DNA of 64,000 bases from Streptomyces sp. NBC_01381. GTDB lineage: Bacteria; Actinomycetota; Actinomycetes; Streptomycetales; Streptomycetaceae. The notes beneath the pieces were generated by a model that was given only the letters and a program-made list of their open reading frames with translations, was not told where the DNA came from and did not search any database. The first letter of the stretch is position 1; each line of letters begins with the position of its first letter. Positions 52,805 to 62,418 of this stretch are shown here, one piece after another. Both the position numbers and the translations under genes were made by a program. The stretch is from assembly GCF_026340305.1 (NCBI RefSeq), contig NZ_JAPEPI010000002.1, positions 1,426,001 to 1,490,000 on the forward strand, written 5' to 3'.

Positions 52805-54948
52805 CCACCGACATAGAGAAGCAAGAGGAGCCCGGCTCCATGTCCACCGCTACTCCCACCCGTGCACCGCACCAGGACCTGCCCGGCGGGCACAAGGACG
52901 GTGGCGGCCGGGTCGGCGGGGGTCTGTTCGACCCCAAGCAGCTGCTGAAGTCCTTCCCGGACGCGATGAAGAAGCTCGACCCGCGGGTGATGGTCAAGTC
53001 GCCCGTCATGTTCGTCGTCCTGATCGGCTCGGTGATCACCACCGTGCTCGCGGTCAAGGACCCGGGCGACTGGTTCGGCTGGGCGATCGCGGTGTGGCTC
53101 TGGCTGACCACGATCTTCGCCAACCTGGCGGAGGCGGTGGCCGAGGGCCGCGGCAAGGCGCAGGCCGACACCTTGCGCAAGGCCAAGACCGACACCGTCG
53201 CGCGCCGCCTCAACGGCAGCACCGAAGAGTCGGTGCCGGGCACGGAGCTGCGCATCGGCGATCTGGTGGTCTGCGAGGCGGGCGATGTGATCCCCGGCGA
53301 CGGTGACGTCGTCGAGGGAGTCGCGAGCGTCGACGAGTCGGCGATCACCGGTGAATCGGCCCCGGTCATCCGGGAGTCGGGCGGTGACCGGTCCGCCGTC
53401 ACGGGCGGCACGAAGGTGCTCTCGGACCGCATCGTCATCAAGATCACGACGAAGCCCGGCGAGACGTTCATCGACCGCATGATCAACCTGGTCGAGGGCG
53501 CCGCCCGGCAGAAGACGCCCAACGAGATCGCGCTGAACATCCTTCTCGCGTCCCTCACGATCGTCTTCCTGCTCGCCGTCGTGACGCTCCAGCCGTTCGC
53601 CGTGTACGCCGGTGCCGAGCAGTCCATGATCGTGCTGGCCGCGCTCCTGGTGTGCCTCATTCCGACGACAATCGGTGCGCTGCTCTCGGCGATCGGCATC
53701 GCCGGCATGGACCGTCTGGTCCAGCGCAATGTCCTTGCCATGTCCGGCAGGGCGGTCGAGGCCGCCGGTGACGTCTCGACGCTGCTCCTGGACAAGACCG
53801 GCACCATCACGCTGGGCAACCGGCAGGCGTCCGAGTTCGTGCCGGTGCGCGGCACCACGGCCGCCGAGCTCGCGGACGCCGCCCAGCTCTCGTCGCTGGC
53901 CGACGAGACGCCCGAGGGCCGCTCCATCGTCGTACTGGCGAAGGAGAAGTACGGGCTTCGCGAGCGGCACCAGGGTGAGTTGGAGGGGGCCGAGTGGGTC
54001 GCCTTCACCGCGCAGACCCGGATGTCCGGTGTGGACCTCGTCGAGAACGGGGCCGGGCGCAAGGTCCGCAAGGGCGCGACCGGTTCGGTCGTCGCCTGGG
54101 TCACCGAGAACGGCGGCACCGTCTCCGACGACGCCCAGGAGCTGACCGACACGATCTCGCAGGCCGGTGGCACGCCACTCCTTGTCGCCGCCAAGGACGA
54201 GAAGGGGGCGCGGGTCCTCGGTGTCATCCACCTGAAGGATGTCGTCAAGGAGGGCATGCGGGAGCGGTTCGACGAGCTGCGGCGCATGGGCATCAAGACG
54301 GTCATGATCACGGGTGACAACCCGCTGACCGCCAAGGCGATCGCGGACGAGGCGGGCGTGGACGACTTCCTCGCCGAAGCCACGCCCGAGGACAAGATGG
54401 CGCTGATCAAGCGCGAGCAGGCCGGTGGCAAGCTCGTCGCGATGACCGGTGACGGCACCAATGACGCGCCCGCGCTCGCGCAGGCCGATGTGGGTGTGGC
54501 GATGAACACCGGGACCTCGGCCGCCAAGGAGGCCGGGAACATGGTGGACCTGGACTCCAACCCCACCAAGCTGATCGAGATCGTGGAGATCGGCAAGCAA
54601 CTGCTGATCACCCGGGGTGCGTTGACGACGTTCTCGATCGCCAACGACGTCGCGAAGTACTTCGCGATCATCCCGGCCATGTTCGCCGTGGTCTATCCGG
54701 GCCTGGACAAGCTCAACATCATGAACCTGTCCTCTCCGGAGTCGGCCATCCTGTCGGCCGTCATCTTCAACGCGCTAATCATCATCGCCCTTGTGCCGCT
54801 GGCCCTGAAGGGCGTGCAGTACCGGCCGATGAGCGCGGACAAGATGCTGCGGCGCAACCTCGGCATCTATGGGCTCGGCGGTCTCATCGCCCCGTTCATC
54901 GGCATCAAGATCATCGACCTCGTCATCTCCCTCATCCCCGGGCTGTAA
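52801..54948 (+). CDS. kdpB: KdpB, P-type ATPase subunit
   Basis: The 715-residue catalytic subunit. Phosphorylated D331 lies in [14 protein letters not shown] (183-186) is the dephosphorylation loop, with S186 at the place of the inhibitory phosphoserine described in E. coli; [20 protein letters not shown] is the hinge motif. An N-terminal extension of about 40 residues is Pro/Gly-rich. ATG 52801 overlaps kdpA; an in-frame ATG at 52840 with GAGGAG about 8 nt upstream is an alternative start. Confidence 0.97.
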   Translation: MTTDIEKQEEPGSMSTATPTRAPHQDLPGGHKDGGGRVGGGLFDPKQLLKSFPDAMKKLDPRVMVKSPVMFVVLIGSVITTVLAVKDPGDWFGWAIAVWLWLTTIFANLAEAVAEGRGKAQADTLRKAKTDTVARRLNGSTEESVPGTELRIGDLVVCEAGDVIPGDGDVVEGVASVDESAITGESAPVIRESGGDRSAVTGGTKVLSDRIVIKITTKPGETFIDRMINLVEGAARQKTPNEIALNILLASLTIVFLLAVVTLQPFAVYAGAEQSMIVLAALLVCLIPTTIGALLSAIGIAGMDRLVQRNVLAMSGRAVEAAGDVSTLLLDKTGTITLGNRQASEFVPVRGTTAAELADAAQLSSLADETPEGRSIVVLAKEKYGLRERHQGELEGAEWVAFTAQTRMSGVDLVENGAGRKVRKGATGSVVAWVTENGGTVSDDAQELTDTISQAGGTPLLVAAKDEKGARVLGVIHLKDVVKEGMRERFDELRRMGIKTVMITGDNPLTAKAIADEAGVDDFLAEATPEDKMALIKREQAGGKLVAMTGDGTNDAPALAQADVGVAMNTGTSAAKEAGNMVDLDSNPTKLIEIVEIGKQLLITRGALTTFSIANDVAKYFAIIPAMFAVVYPGLDKLNIMNLSSPESAILSAVIFNALIIIALVPLALKGVQYRPMSADKMLRRNLGIYGLGGLIAPFIGIKIIDLVISLIPGL

Positions 54949-54972
54949 TTTCTTGAAAGCGTGTTGATCACC

Positions 54973-55644
54973 ATGAACAACTCGGTAGGAAACACCGGCC
55001 GGTTGCTGTGGGCGGGCCTGCGGGCCCTGCTCGTCCTGACCGTGATCTGCGGCGTCATCTACCCGCTCGCCGTCACCGGGATCGCCCAGGCCCTGTTCAA
55101 CGACAAGGCCAACGGCTCGGAGATCAAGAGCGAGGGCAAGGTCGTCGGCTCCGAACTCATCGGCCAGCGTTACGACTTGCCCCTGAAGAAGGGCCAGGAG
55201 ACGGCCGAGCCGGACCTCAAGTGGTTCCAGCCGCGGCCCTCCAACGGCCTGGGCGAGAACAGCGTCAACACGCAGTACCAGTTGATCCTGTCCGGCGCCA
55301 CCAATCTCGCCGGTGACAACAAGGACCTGATCAAGCAGGTGAAGGACGCGCAGGCGGCCGTCGTCAAGGACAACTCCACGGCCGACTTCAAGGTCAAGCC
55401 ATCGGATGTGCCGGCCGAGGCGGTCACCTCGTCCGGCTCGGGTCTGGACCCGCACATCTCCCCGGACTACGCCGATCTTCAGGTGCACCGCATCGCGGAG
55501 AAGAACCACCTGGGCGTCGCGCAGGTCCAGAAGCTGGTCGACGAGCATGTCGACGGGCGGATCCTCGGCTTCATGGGCGAGCCGCGCGTCAATGTTCTCC
55601 AGCTCAACGTCGCGCTCAAGGAGCTTGTCGCTGACAAGAACTGA
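54973..55644 (+). CDS. kdpC: KdpC, chaperone subunit of the potassium ATPase
   Basis: A 223-residue protein with one N-terminal membrane helix (about 13-35) and an extracytoplasmic domain, the KdpC layout: GSELIGQ, FQPRPSNGLGENS, SGSGLDPHISP, and VNVLQLN near the end. It raises nucleotide affinity of KdpB. ATG 54973 gives the family start MNNSVG; an upstream GTG (54961) or TTG (54964) is closer to the weak GAAAG site. Three 18-bp tandem repeats begin at its stop codon. No kdpD or kdpE follows. Confidence 0.95.
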   Translation: MNNSVGNTGRLLWAGLRALLVLTVICGVIYPLAVTGIAQALFNDKANGSEIKSEGKVVGSELIGQRYDLPLKKGQETAEPDLKWFQPRPSNGLGENSVNTQYQLILSGATNLAGDNKDLIKQVKDAQAAVVKDNSTADFKVKPSDVPAEAVTSSGSGLDPHISPDYADLQVHRIAEKNHLGVAQVQKLVDEHVDGRILGFMGEPRVNVLQLNVALKELVADKN

Positions 55645-55694
55645 CGTCGGCTCAACTCCTGACGTCAGCTCAACTCCTGACGTCGACTCAATTC
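55641..55694 (+). repeat. Three 18-bp tandem repeats directly after kdpC
   Basis: Units at 55641-55658, 55659-55676 and 55677-55694 read CTGACGTCRRCTCAAYTC, differing at three positions. Each contains GACGTC. The first unit includes the kdpC stop codon. They may be a slippage product or a binding array; a terminator follows four bases later. Confidence 0.85.
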
Positions 55695-55698
55695 CCGT

Positions 55699-55741
55699 GT
55701 GGCTCGCGGCGATCCGGTCTGTCCGGACCGTTGCGAGCCAC
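55699..55741 (+). terminator. Terminator of the kdp operon
   Basis: Outer stem GTGGCTCGC (55699-55707) / GCGAGCCAC (55733-55741) and inner CGGTC/GACCG, followed by ATTTGCG. Confidence 0.85.
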
Positions 55742-55790
55742 ATTTGCGTACGTCCATACTGTGCCGGTCACGCGGGGGGAGACCGGTGCG

Positions 55791-58700
55791 GTGAGTGGAC
55801 GGCGCGTGCCCGCGGCGGTGCGGAGCGGCCGGTATCACGGGATGGTGCTCGGGGCCGCCGGTCTTGCCGTCCTCCTTGCTGCCACGGTGCTCGCCGCGCT
55901 CGCCGCGTTGACCGAGAAGGCGGTCGAGGGCGGGGTGCGGCAGCGGCTCGCCGCGGACCGGGAGGCCGTCGTCGAGGTGGCCGGGCGCTACCGGTCCGAT
56001 CATGTGCGGCAGTGGGACGCGGACGTGCGGGCCGCGGTCGGGCGCACCTATGGCGACGTACCTCATCGGACCCGTCTAGCGCTGCGGGCGCCCGCGGCGC
56101 GCAACGACGAGCTCGCCGTGACCGAGGCCGCGGGGCGCCGCCGCGAGGACGCCACGGTGTCCGTGGTCGCGCTGGAAGGGGCGCGGCGCCATGCCGACCT
56201 GGTGGCGGGACGGTGGCCGCGCGGCGGCTCTGCGGGCTCCTCGGGCTCTGCGGGCTCCTCTGGCTCCTCAGGTTCCTCAGCTTCCTCTGGCTCCTCAGGT
56301 TCCGGCCCCGAGGTCATGGAGACCGTCCTGACCAAGGCGTTTGCGGCGGAACTCGCGGTGCGGACCGGTGACGAGCTGCGCGTGAGCGGCGCCGGTGGGC
56401 GGCCGGTGCGGATGCGGGTGGTCGGGCTCTACGCGACCGAGGGGCACGGGCCCGCGCTGTGGGCCGGCCTGAGCAGCACGTTCGGGACGGCCGACTCCAT
56501 CGCCCTTGTGCCGCGCGGTGTGTTCACGGCGCGGCCGGCGCTCGCGAAGGACGCAGCGGCGCTGTGGCTCGGCGTGCCCGATGTGCGGGGGCTGCGGCTC
56601 GGTGACATCGACCCCTTGGGGGAGCGCGCCCGGAAGTTCGGCGGCAGCGATGCCTCCCTGTCGGTGCTGCGGGGGAAGGGGCCCGCGGGCGATCTGACCG
56701 TGTCGGCGGGGCTGCGCAGGGCCGTGGACCGGCTGACGACGCCCATCGCCGTGGCCCGCGCCGGTCTTTACGTCCCGGCCACGCTCCTTGCCGCCCTCGC
56801 GGTCGCGGCCCTCGTGCTCACCGGGCGCCAGCTCTCCGAACACCGGCGCCCGGAGCTGGCGTTGCTCGCCGCAAGGGGTGCGGGGACGCGGCGGCTCGTG
56901 GTGTCGGCCGGAGTGCAGTGGGCGGCGATCGCCCTGCCGATGGGGGTCGCCGCGCCCTTCCTCGCCGGGCCGCTGCTGCGGCTGCTCGCAGGGGCCGGGC
57001 TGCTGGACGGTGACGTACCGGACACGGCCGCGATCACCGCCGGATGGGTGGCCGCCGGGCTCGCCGTCCTGGTGCACGGGGCCGCGGTGCTGCTGCCCAC
57101 GGCGCGGGCGGTGCGGGACCGGCGGGCGGTGAGCCGGCTCCGGCTGCGGGTGGGGAGGTTCGCGGGGGCGCAGCGGGTCGGGGCCGATGGGGCGCTGGCG
57201 GCGGTAGCGGTCCTCGGGTGGCTGCAGCTGCGGCAGTACCGCTCACCGGTGACCGGCGGCAGCGTCGACCCGGTGCTCGTCTTCGCGCCCGTGGTGATGA
57301 CCACCGCGGCCGCGCTCCTTGTGCTGCGGCTGCTGCCCCTGCTCACGCGGGCCATCGACCCGCTGGCCCGGCGCGGCAAGGGACTTGTGCTGCCGCTCGG
57401 CGGGTGGCAGATCGGGCGGCGGGCTGCCCGGCACGCGGGGCCCGCCCTGGTGGTGACGCTGGCCCTGGCCGTCGCGGGGCTGAGCAGCACCGCCTTGGCC
57501 ATTCTCGACCGGGGGGACCAGGACCAGGCCGCCTTCCAGGTGGGCGCCGACCTGCGGATCGAGCCGGGCGAGGGCGTGCCGTCCGGGGAGCGGCGCGTGA
57601 CGTACGGCGCGCTGCCCGGGGTCACCGCGGTCACTCCCGTGGTGACCACGGAGGGCTATGCGGGGCAGGACGCGGTGGCCGTCACGGGGATCAACACCGG
57701 GCGTGGTCCGGTGCCTTCGCTGCGGGGCGATCTCGCGGACCGGCCCCTGCGGGAGCTTGTCGCGCCGCTGGGGAAGGGGATTCCGTCGCATGGGCTTCCG
57801 GTTGCCCGTTCCGAGGGCCGGCTCCCGCTCCGGGTGGGGCTTTCGGCCGATGGGCCGGGTCGCGCCGTGCCCGTGCGGCTCACCGTCTTCTTCGAGGACG
57901 ACGACGGTCTGGTCCACTCAAGTGCCGCTCTTCTTAAAGAAGGTGGCTCCAGGACGCTTCCCTTGAAGGTGCCGGTACGCAGTGGCGGCGTACGGATCTT
58001 GCAGATCGACCTGAGCATGGTGGGCGAGACGGTGCGGCGCACCTACCGGCTCCGCGTCGACCGGGTGCCCGGTCTCACCCGGGCGGCTCGCTGGCACGAC
58101 CTGCGTGCGGACGCGCCCGACCGGTACGGGGCGGGGTGTCCCGGGGCCGAGAAGCCGCGCGGGGTGGTGGGCGAGGCGCCGGGCCCGGTCCTTTGCGCGG
58201 ACCGGGCCGGCGAGGGGGCTGGCGTGCTGCTCGACGCGGTGCTCCGGGGGCCCGATACGCGGCTCAAGTACCCGACGCGGAGCGTCCGCCTCGGCACCGA
58301 CAGCGCCAAAGGGCGCCCTGCCGCGCCAGCGCTCGCCGATCGTGCGCTGCTCGACTCGGGGGCGGTGCGGGTCGGGGACACGGTGACGGTGCGGCGGAGC
58401 ACGGGTGGCGATGCGCGGCTGAAGATCGTCGGGCGGATCGCGGCGGTGCCGGGCCTCGCGCGTGACCGGCCCCGACTGCTCGCCGACTCGCGGGCCATGG
58501 CCGCCCAGTTGGTGCTGAGCGGGGCGCTGCCGGGGTCGGAGAGCATGTGGTGGGCGGGGGCGGAGCGGGGTCACGCCACTGCCGCGTGGGAGGCGGTGCG
58601 GGACGAGCCGCGCCTCGGCACGGCCGTGGACGTGCCCCACGCGCGCGTGGAGCTCGCCGAGGACCCCTTGCGGCGTGGGGCGCGGGCGGGGCTCGTGCTG

Positions 58701-59105
58701 TGCCTGGCGCTGGCACCGGCGTTCGCCGTCATCGCCTTCACCCTGCACACGGTGCTCTCGGCACGGGCCAGAGGACGGGAGTTCGCGTTGCTGAGGGCCT
58801 TGGGCGTACGTCGGGGCCAGCTCGCCGCATACCTCTGGACGGAGCAGCTGACGCTGGCCGGCGCGGCAGCGATCCTGGGCACGGCTCTCGGAGCGGGCCT
58901 AGCCGCGCTGATCATGCCGGTGGTGACGGTGGACGCGGAGGGCGCCCCGGTCTTCCCCGGCCTGCTCACGGAGGTTCCGTGGGGCCGGGTCGGCCTGGCG
59001 GCGGCGGGCGTGACGGCGGTGATCTGCGCGGTGGTGAGCGGGGCGGCACGGGTGGTGGCACGGGTGGATCTGGGGCGGGTGCTGCGGGCGGGGGAGGACG
59101 TGTGA
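55791..59105 (+). CDS. FtsX-type ABC transporter permease 1 (large)
   Basis: A 1104-residue permease with the MacB/FtsX double layout: an N-terminal membrane helix (about 14-40), a large extracytoplasmic region, a membrane block (about 325-560), a second long extracytoplasmic region (about 580-960), and a final membrane block (about 965-1090). An inserted Gly/Ser repeat (about 145-172, SGS/SSG words) lies in the first external region. GTG 55791 follows GGGGGAGA. With the next permease and ATPase it forms an exporter or a mechanotransmission complex; the substrate is unknown. Its GTGTGA end begins a chain of coupled mini-ORFs. Confidence 0.85.
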   Translation: MSGRRVPAAVRSGRYHGMVLGAAGLAVLLAATVLAALAALTEKAVEGGVRQRLAADREAVVEVAGRYRSDHVRQWDADVRAAVGRTYGDVPHRTRLALRAPAARNDELAVTEAAGRRREDATVSVVALEGARRHADLVAGRWPRGGSAGSSGSAGSSGSSGSSASSGSSGSGPEVMETVLTKAFAAELAVRTGDELRVSGAGGRPVRMRVVGLYATEGHGPALWAGLSSTFGTADSIALVPRGVFTARPALAKDAAALWLGVPDVRGLRLGDIDPLGERARKFGGSDASLSVLRGKGPAGDLTVSAGLRRAVDRLTTPIAVARAGLYVPATLLAALAVAALVLTGRQLSEHRRPELALLAARGAGTRRLVVSAGVQWAAIALPMGVAAPFLAGPLLRLLAGAGLLDGDVPDTAAITAGWVAAGLAVLVHGAAVLLPTARAVRDRRAVSRLRLRVGRFAGAQRVGADGALAAVAVLGWLQLRQYRSPVTGGSVDPVLVFAPVVMTTAAALLVLRLLPLLTRAIDPLARRGKGLVLPLGGWQIGRRAARHAGPALVVTLALAVAGLSSTALAILDRGDQDQAAFQVGADLRIEPGEGVPSGERRVTYGALPGVTAVTPVVTTEGYAGQDAVAVTGINTGRGPVPSLRGDLADRPLRELVAPLGKGIPSHGLPVARSEGRLPLRVGLSADGPGRAVPVRLTVFFEDDDGLVHSSAALLKEGGSRTLPLKVPVRSGGVRILQIDLSMVGETVRRTYRLRVDRVPGLTRAARWHDLRADAPDRYGAGCPGAEKPRGVVGEAPGPVLCADRAGEGAGVLLDAVLRGPDTRLKYPTRSVRLGTDSAKGRPAAPALADRALLDSGAVRVGDTVTVRRSTGGDARLKIVGRIAAVPGLARDRPRLLADSRAMAAQLVLSGALPGSESMWWAGAERGHATAAWEAVRDEPRLGTAVDVPHARVELAEDPLRRGARAGLVLCLALAPAFAVIAFTLHTVLSARARGREFALLRALGVRRGQLAAYLWTEQLTLAGAAAILGTALGAGLAALIMPVVTVDAEGAPVFPGLLTEVPWGRVGLAAAGVTAVICAVVSGAARVVARVDLGRVLRAGEDV

Positions 59106-59248
59106 AGGACGGCTGGGGTGGGGGAGTTGGGGCTGTTCGGGTGTCTCGCGGGGGTTGTGGCTGTGCTCGGCGGGGGCGTGTGCGGGGTGGCCCGGGTGGT
59201 GGCGCGGGTGATTTGGGCTGGGTGTTGCGGGCGCGGGAGGACGTGTGA
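59102..59248 (+). pseudogene. Mini-ORF 1 (48 codons), chimeric permease remnant
   Basis: GTG 59102 overlaps the stop of permease 1 (GTGA). The last 11 residues, LGWVLRAREDV, copy the C-terminus of permease 1 (LGRVLRAGEDV). A second frame through the same DNA (from GTG 59118) reads GELGLFGCLAGVVAVLGGGV, resembling the N-terminus of permease 2. The DNA is therefore a fusion of a permease start and a permease end, offset about 143 bp from the originals. It ends by overlapping the next mini-ORF (GTGA). Confidence 0.6.
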
Positions 59249-59316
59249 AGGGCCGGGGGTGCGGGGAGTTGGGGCAGAAGCGCTGGCGGGCGCGGACTGG
59301 GCGTGGTGGCGTGTGA
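59245..59316 (+). pseudogene. Mini-ORF 2 (23 codons) in the permease array
   Basis: GTG AAG start identical in context to the previous unit (GACGTGTGAAG). It reads V-K-G-R-G-C-G-E-L-G and then Arg-rich sequence, and stops overlapping the next GTG by 4 nt. It is probably the shortest remnant of the same duplicated start region. Expression is unlikely to give a functional protein, but the overlaps would keep ribosomes moving through. Confidence 0.5.
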
Positions 59317-59495
59317 AGTGGCTGGTGCGGGGGGAGTTCGCGCTGCTCGGATGTCTTGCGGTGCTTGTGGCTGTGCCCGGTGGGGTCGTTGTGGCCGGGC
59401 CGGGGGTGCTTGAGCGGTTGTCCGGGGGTGTCGGGGGCCTGTTGGCGTCGCGCGGGTGGTGCCGACGGGTGCGGGCTTGGCGTGGTGGCATATGA
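59313..59495 (+). pseudogene. Mini-ORF 3 (60 codons), truncated copy of permease 2 N-terminus
   Basis: Starts V-K-W-L then VRGEFALLGCLAVLVAVPGG, VVVAGPGVLERLSGG, matching the first 40 residues of permease 2 (MKRSVRGELTLLGCLAVLVA, then VLSGVVVAGPGMLERSSG) at most positions. After that it diverges into Arg/Gly sequence and stops, overlapping the next ATG (ATGA). It could still make a single-helix peptide. Confidence 0.65.
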
Positions 59496-59665
59496 AGCGG
59501 CTGGTGCAGGGGGAGCTGATGCTGTTCGGGCGTCTCGCGGTGGTTGTGGCCGTGCTCGTCGGGGTTGTGGTGGCCGGGCGCGGGATGTTTGAGGGGGCGT
59601 CCGGAGGTGCGTTCGTGTCGCGTCGGCGGTGTCGGTGGGCGCCAGCTCTGCGTGGTGGCGTATGA
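59492..59665 (+). pseudogene. Mini-ORF 4 (57 codons), truncated copy of permease 2 N-terminus
   Basis: Starts MKRLVQGELMLFGRLAVVVA, then VLVGVVVAGRGMFEGASGG, again matching the permease 2 start, then ends in Arg-rich sequence. Its stop overlaps the permease 2 ATG by 4 nt. The spacing to the flanking starts is 179 and 170 bp. Like the previous unit it might be translated as a small membrane peptide. Confidence 0.65.
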
Positions 59666-62418
59666 AGCGGTCGGTGCGGGGGGAGTTGACGCTGCTCGGA
59701 TGTCTCGCGGTGCTTGTCGCCGTGCTCAGTGGGGTCGTTGTGGCCGGGCCGGGGATGCTCGAGCGGTCCTCCGGGGACGCGTTGGCGGCGCGGCTCGAGC
59801 AGGAGCAGCGGGACGCGCCCGGGATCACGCACCGGATGCGGTTCGATCCGGAGGTGGAGCGGCCCGGTGAGACGAGTGTGCTGGGTGCCGATCTTGGGCG
59901 GTTTTCGACCCTCATCGAGAATGCCGCTCCCGCCGCCCTGCGGGGTGACCTCGTCCGCGACTCCACCCGGATCGCGCTGCCCGGTGTGCGGACCGGCGAG
60001 GGGACCACTCTGTCGTTGCTGTATGCCTCCGACGCGCCGCCCGCCGCCGCCTACGCCGCAGGGCGGCCCCCACGCGCGCGTGGCGGCGTGGTCGAGATCG
60101 CCGTCTCCACCCGCACCCGTGACGCGCTGAAGCTGCGGCTCGGGCAGGAACTCCGGCTCGGGCCCGGCGCGTTGGAGAACGTGGACGCACCGGCACGGGT
60201 GGTCGGGTTCTTCGCCGCCGATGACGGGCGGCGGCTCTGGCGCGAGCAGCCGCTGCTCGCGCGCACGGCACGGGATCCGCGCGGCGGGGCCGACGACGCG
60301 GTGCGGTATGCCGGCGCACTCCTCGCGCCGCGCGGCGTCGAAGTGCTGCAGAACCAGTCGCGCGCCGAGCTCACCGTGGTCTGGGGCATGCGGCTCGACC
60401 CCGGCGCGGACGCCGCCCGCTTCGTCGGCGATCAGGGGCAGCGCGACTTCGAGCGCCTCATGTTCCGCTATCCGGAGTCCGTGCAGGGCGTCACCTGTGA
60501 CTTCGGGACGTACGGCGGCATGGCCTGCGCCCTCGGCTCGCATCCGGCCACCGAGGTGGAGACCGCGACCCAACTGCCGGACACCCTGGACGAGTTCCAG
60601 CGGCAGTGGCGCCAGGGGAGTGTCGTGATCTCCTTCGCGCTCGCCTCGGTGACAGCGGTGGGCCTTGCCGCCGTCGTGGTCGCCTCTCTGCTCTCCGTAC
60701 GCCGTCGGCTTGACGTTCATCGGCTGCAACGCGCGCGTGGAGCGTCGGCCTCGGGGATCGCCCTGGGGCGCGCGCTGTGGACCGCGCCGGCCGTGGTGCT
60801 GGGGTTCGTGGCCGGCTGCGCGGGCGCCTCGCTGCTGCCGGGTGCGGCGTCCGCGTCGTCTGCGGCGTCCACTGCGTCCGCGTCGGCCGCGTACGGGCGT
60901 GGGGTGCTTGTCGCGCTGTGCGCCTGGCTGTTGCTGCCCCTGCTCACATGGTGGGCCGTGCGGGACCGGGCCCTCCTTCGGGACAGGGGATCCGGTGGCG
61001 GCCGCCGTGCCGTCGCCGAGGCGGGTGTGCTGGTGGTCGCGGCGGGGGGTGTCCTCGCGCTGCGGGCCCGTGGCACCACGGGCGGCTCGGGAGACGATCC
61101 GCTGCTGGCCGCCGTGCCCGTGCTGCTCGGGCTCGCCACGGTGGTGGTGCTCGTGCGCCTCTACCCCCTGCCGGTACGCCTTGTCGCGCGCTGGTCGGCC
61201 CGGTGGCGCGGAGCCGTGGTCCTCATCGCGCTGTCCCGTGCCGCCAAGGAGGCCCCCGCCCGGGCGCTCGCGCTGCTCGTCCTGGTCGTGACGCTCGCCG
61301 GTGCCGTGTTCGGCGGTCTGGTCACCGGGACGCTGACGGAGGGGCGGCGGGACGCGGCCGCCTGGCGGGTGGGTGCCGATGCCTCCTTCCTGGGGGCCGG
61401 GCGTGACCCCGAGACCGCGGAGCGCCTGGCACGCGCGCGTGGGGTGCGGGAGACGGTGACGGTGCGGCAGCTGCGGGTCGACCCGATGAGCGGGACGGAC
61501 GGCGGGCGGTACGGGATCGCGAGCCTGGTCGGCGTCGACGGCCTGAAACTGCGCTCAGCGGCGGGGAGTTCACCAGCGGCCCGCGCGCTCATCGGCGCGG
61601 GCATCAGCGGGGGCGGTGGCAGCCGTGACATCCGGGTGCTCGCCGACGCCGCCGACGCGGGCGACGTACTCACCGTCACCGTGCACGGCAAGGAGCGGCG
61701 TCTGCGCGTCGTGGGCCCCCTGCCCGACGCGGTGCGGAGCGACCCCGCCCTCGGCCCCGTACGCGACGGCACCGAGGGCAGCGAACGACTCCTGCTCGCC
61801 GACAACCGGGACCTCGAGGCCTTCGAAGCGAGCGAGTTCGAGGAGTCCGCCCTGCTCCTGTACGGGCCACGCCTGGACCCGGACCGGCTGCGTTCCGTCG
61901 TCCCGCGCACCGCGCCGGGCATCGGCGCCGGGGAGCTGCGGATCCGTGCCGAGGAGCAGGCCGAGGCCGACGAGGACGGCCTGATCGCGGCGGTGACCGC
62001 CGCGCACACCGCGTGCACCGCCGTGGCCGTGCTCCTCGCGCTGCTCGCTCTCGTACTCGAACTCCTGCTGTCCGCCCCCGCACGCGGCAGCACCGCAGCC
62101 CGGCTGCGCACGCTCGGCCTGGGCGGCCGCGGAGTCGCCGGACTGCATCTGCTCCAGCTCATTCCGCTGGTCCTCGCGGCAGTGGCGGGCGGCGTCACGC
62201 TCGGCCTCACCCTGCCCGAGCTGCTCGGACCCGCCCTCGACCTGCGGGAGTTCACCGGCGGGCCCACCGCGCCCGCCCTGCGGACCGACGCGCTGTTCAC
62301 CGCGGTGCCGGCCGCCGGGGCCATCGCCCTGGTGGCGGCCGCGGTGGGCGTGGAGACATGGCTCGGACGGCGACGGGGCCTCGGCGCCGTCCTGCGACTG
62401 GGGAGGAACGATGACTGA
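59662..62418 (+). CDS. FtsX-type ABC transporter permease 2
   Basis: A 918-residue permease of the same type as permease 1: N-terminal helix (about 8-32), external region, membrane block (about 325-560) with the FtsX-like RARGASASGIALGRALW segment, a second external region (about 565-770), and a final membrane block (about 775-905). ATG 59662 is chosen because it heads the homology shared with the upstream truncated copies and overlaps the last of them. It overlaps the ATPase gene by 8 nt, so the three proteins are made together. Confidence 0.87.
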   Translation: MKRSVRGELTLLGCLAVLVAVLSGVVVAGPGMLERSSGDALAARLEQEQRDAPGITHRMRFDPEVERPGETSVLGADLGRFSTLIENAAPAALRGDLVRDSTRIALPGVRTGEGTTLSLLYASDAPPAAAYAAGRPPRARGGVVEIAVSTRTRDALKLRLGQELRLGPGALENVDAPARVVGFFAADDGRRLWREQPLLARTARDPRGGADDAVRYAGALLAPRGVEVLQNQSRAELTVVWGMRLDPGADAARFVGDQGQRDFERLMFRYPESVQGVTCDFGTYGGMACALGSHPATEVETATQLPDTLDEFQRQWRQGSVVISFALASVTAVGLAAVVVASLLSVRRRLDVHRLQRARGASASGIALGRALWTAPAVVLGFVAGCAGASLLPGAASASSAASTASASAAYGRGVLVALCAWLLLPLLTWWAVRDRALLRDRGSGGGRRAVAEAGVLVVAAGGVLALRARGTTGGSGDDPLLAAVPVLLGLATVVVLVRLYPLPVRLVARWSARWRGAVVLIALSRAAKEAPARALALLVLVVTLAGAVFGGLVTGTLTEGRRDAAAWRVGADASFLGAGRDPETAERLARARGVRETVTVRQLRVDPMSGTDGGRYGIASLVGVDGLKLRSAAGSSPAARALIGAGISGGGGSRDIRVLADAADAGDVLTVTVHGKERRLRVVGPLPDAVRSDPALGPVRDGTEGSERLLLADNRDLEAFEASEFEESALLLYGPRLDPDRLRSVVPRTAPGIGAGELRIRAEEQAEADEDGLIAAVTAAHTACTAVAVLLALLALVLELLLSAPARGSTAARLRTLGLGGRGVAGLHLLQLIPLVLAAVAGGVTLGLTLPELLGPALDLREFTGGPTAPALRTDALFTAVPAAGAIALVAAAVGVETWLGRRRGLGAVLRLGRNDD

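Noticed and set aside
52740-54680. Two long antisense frames over kdpB
   Set aside because: kdpB has all P-type ATPase motifs in the forward frame; the antisense frames are shadows.
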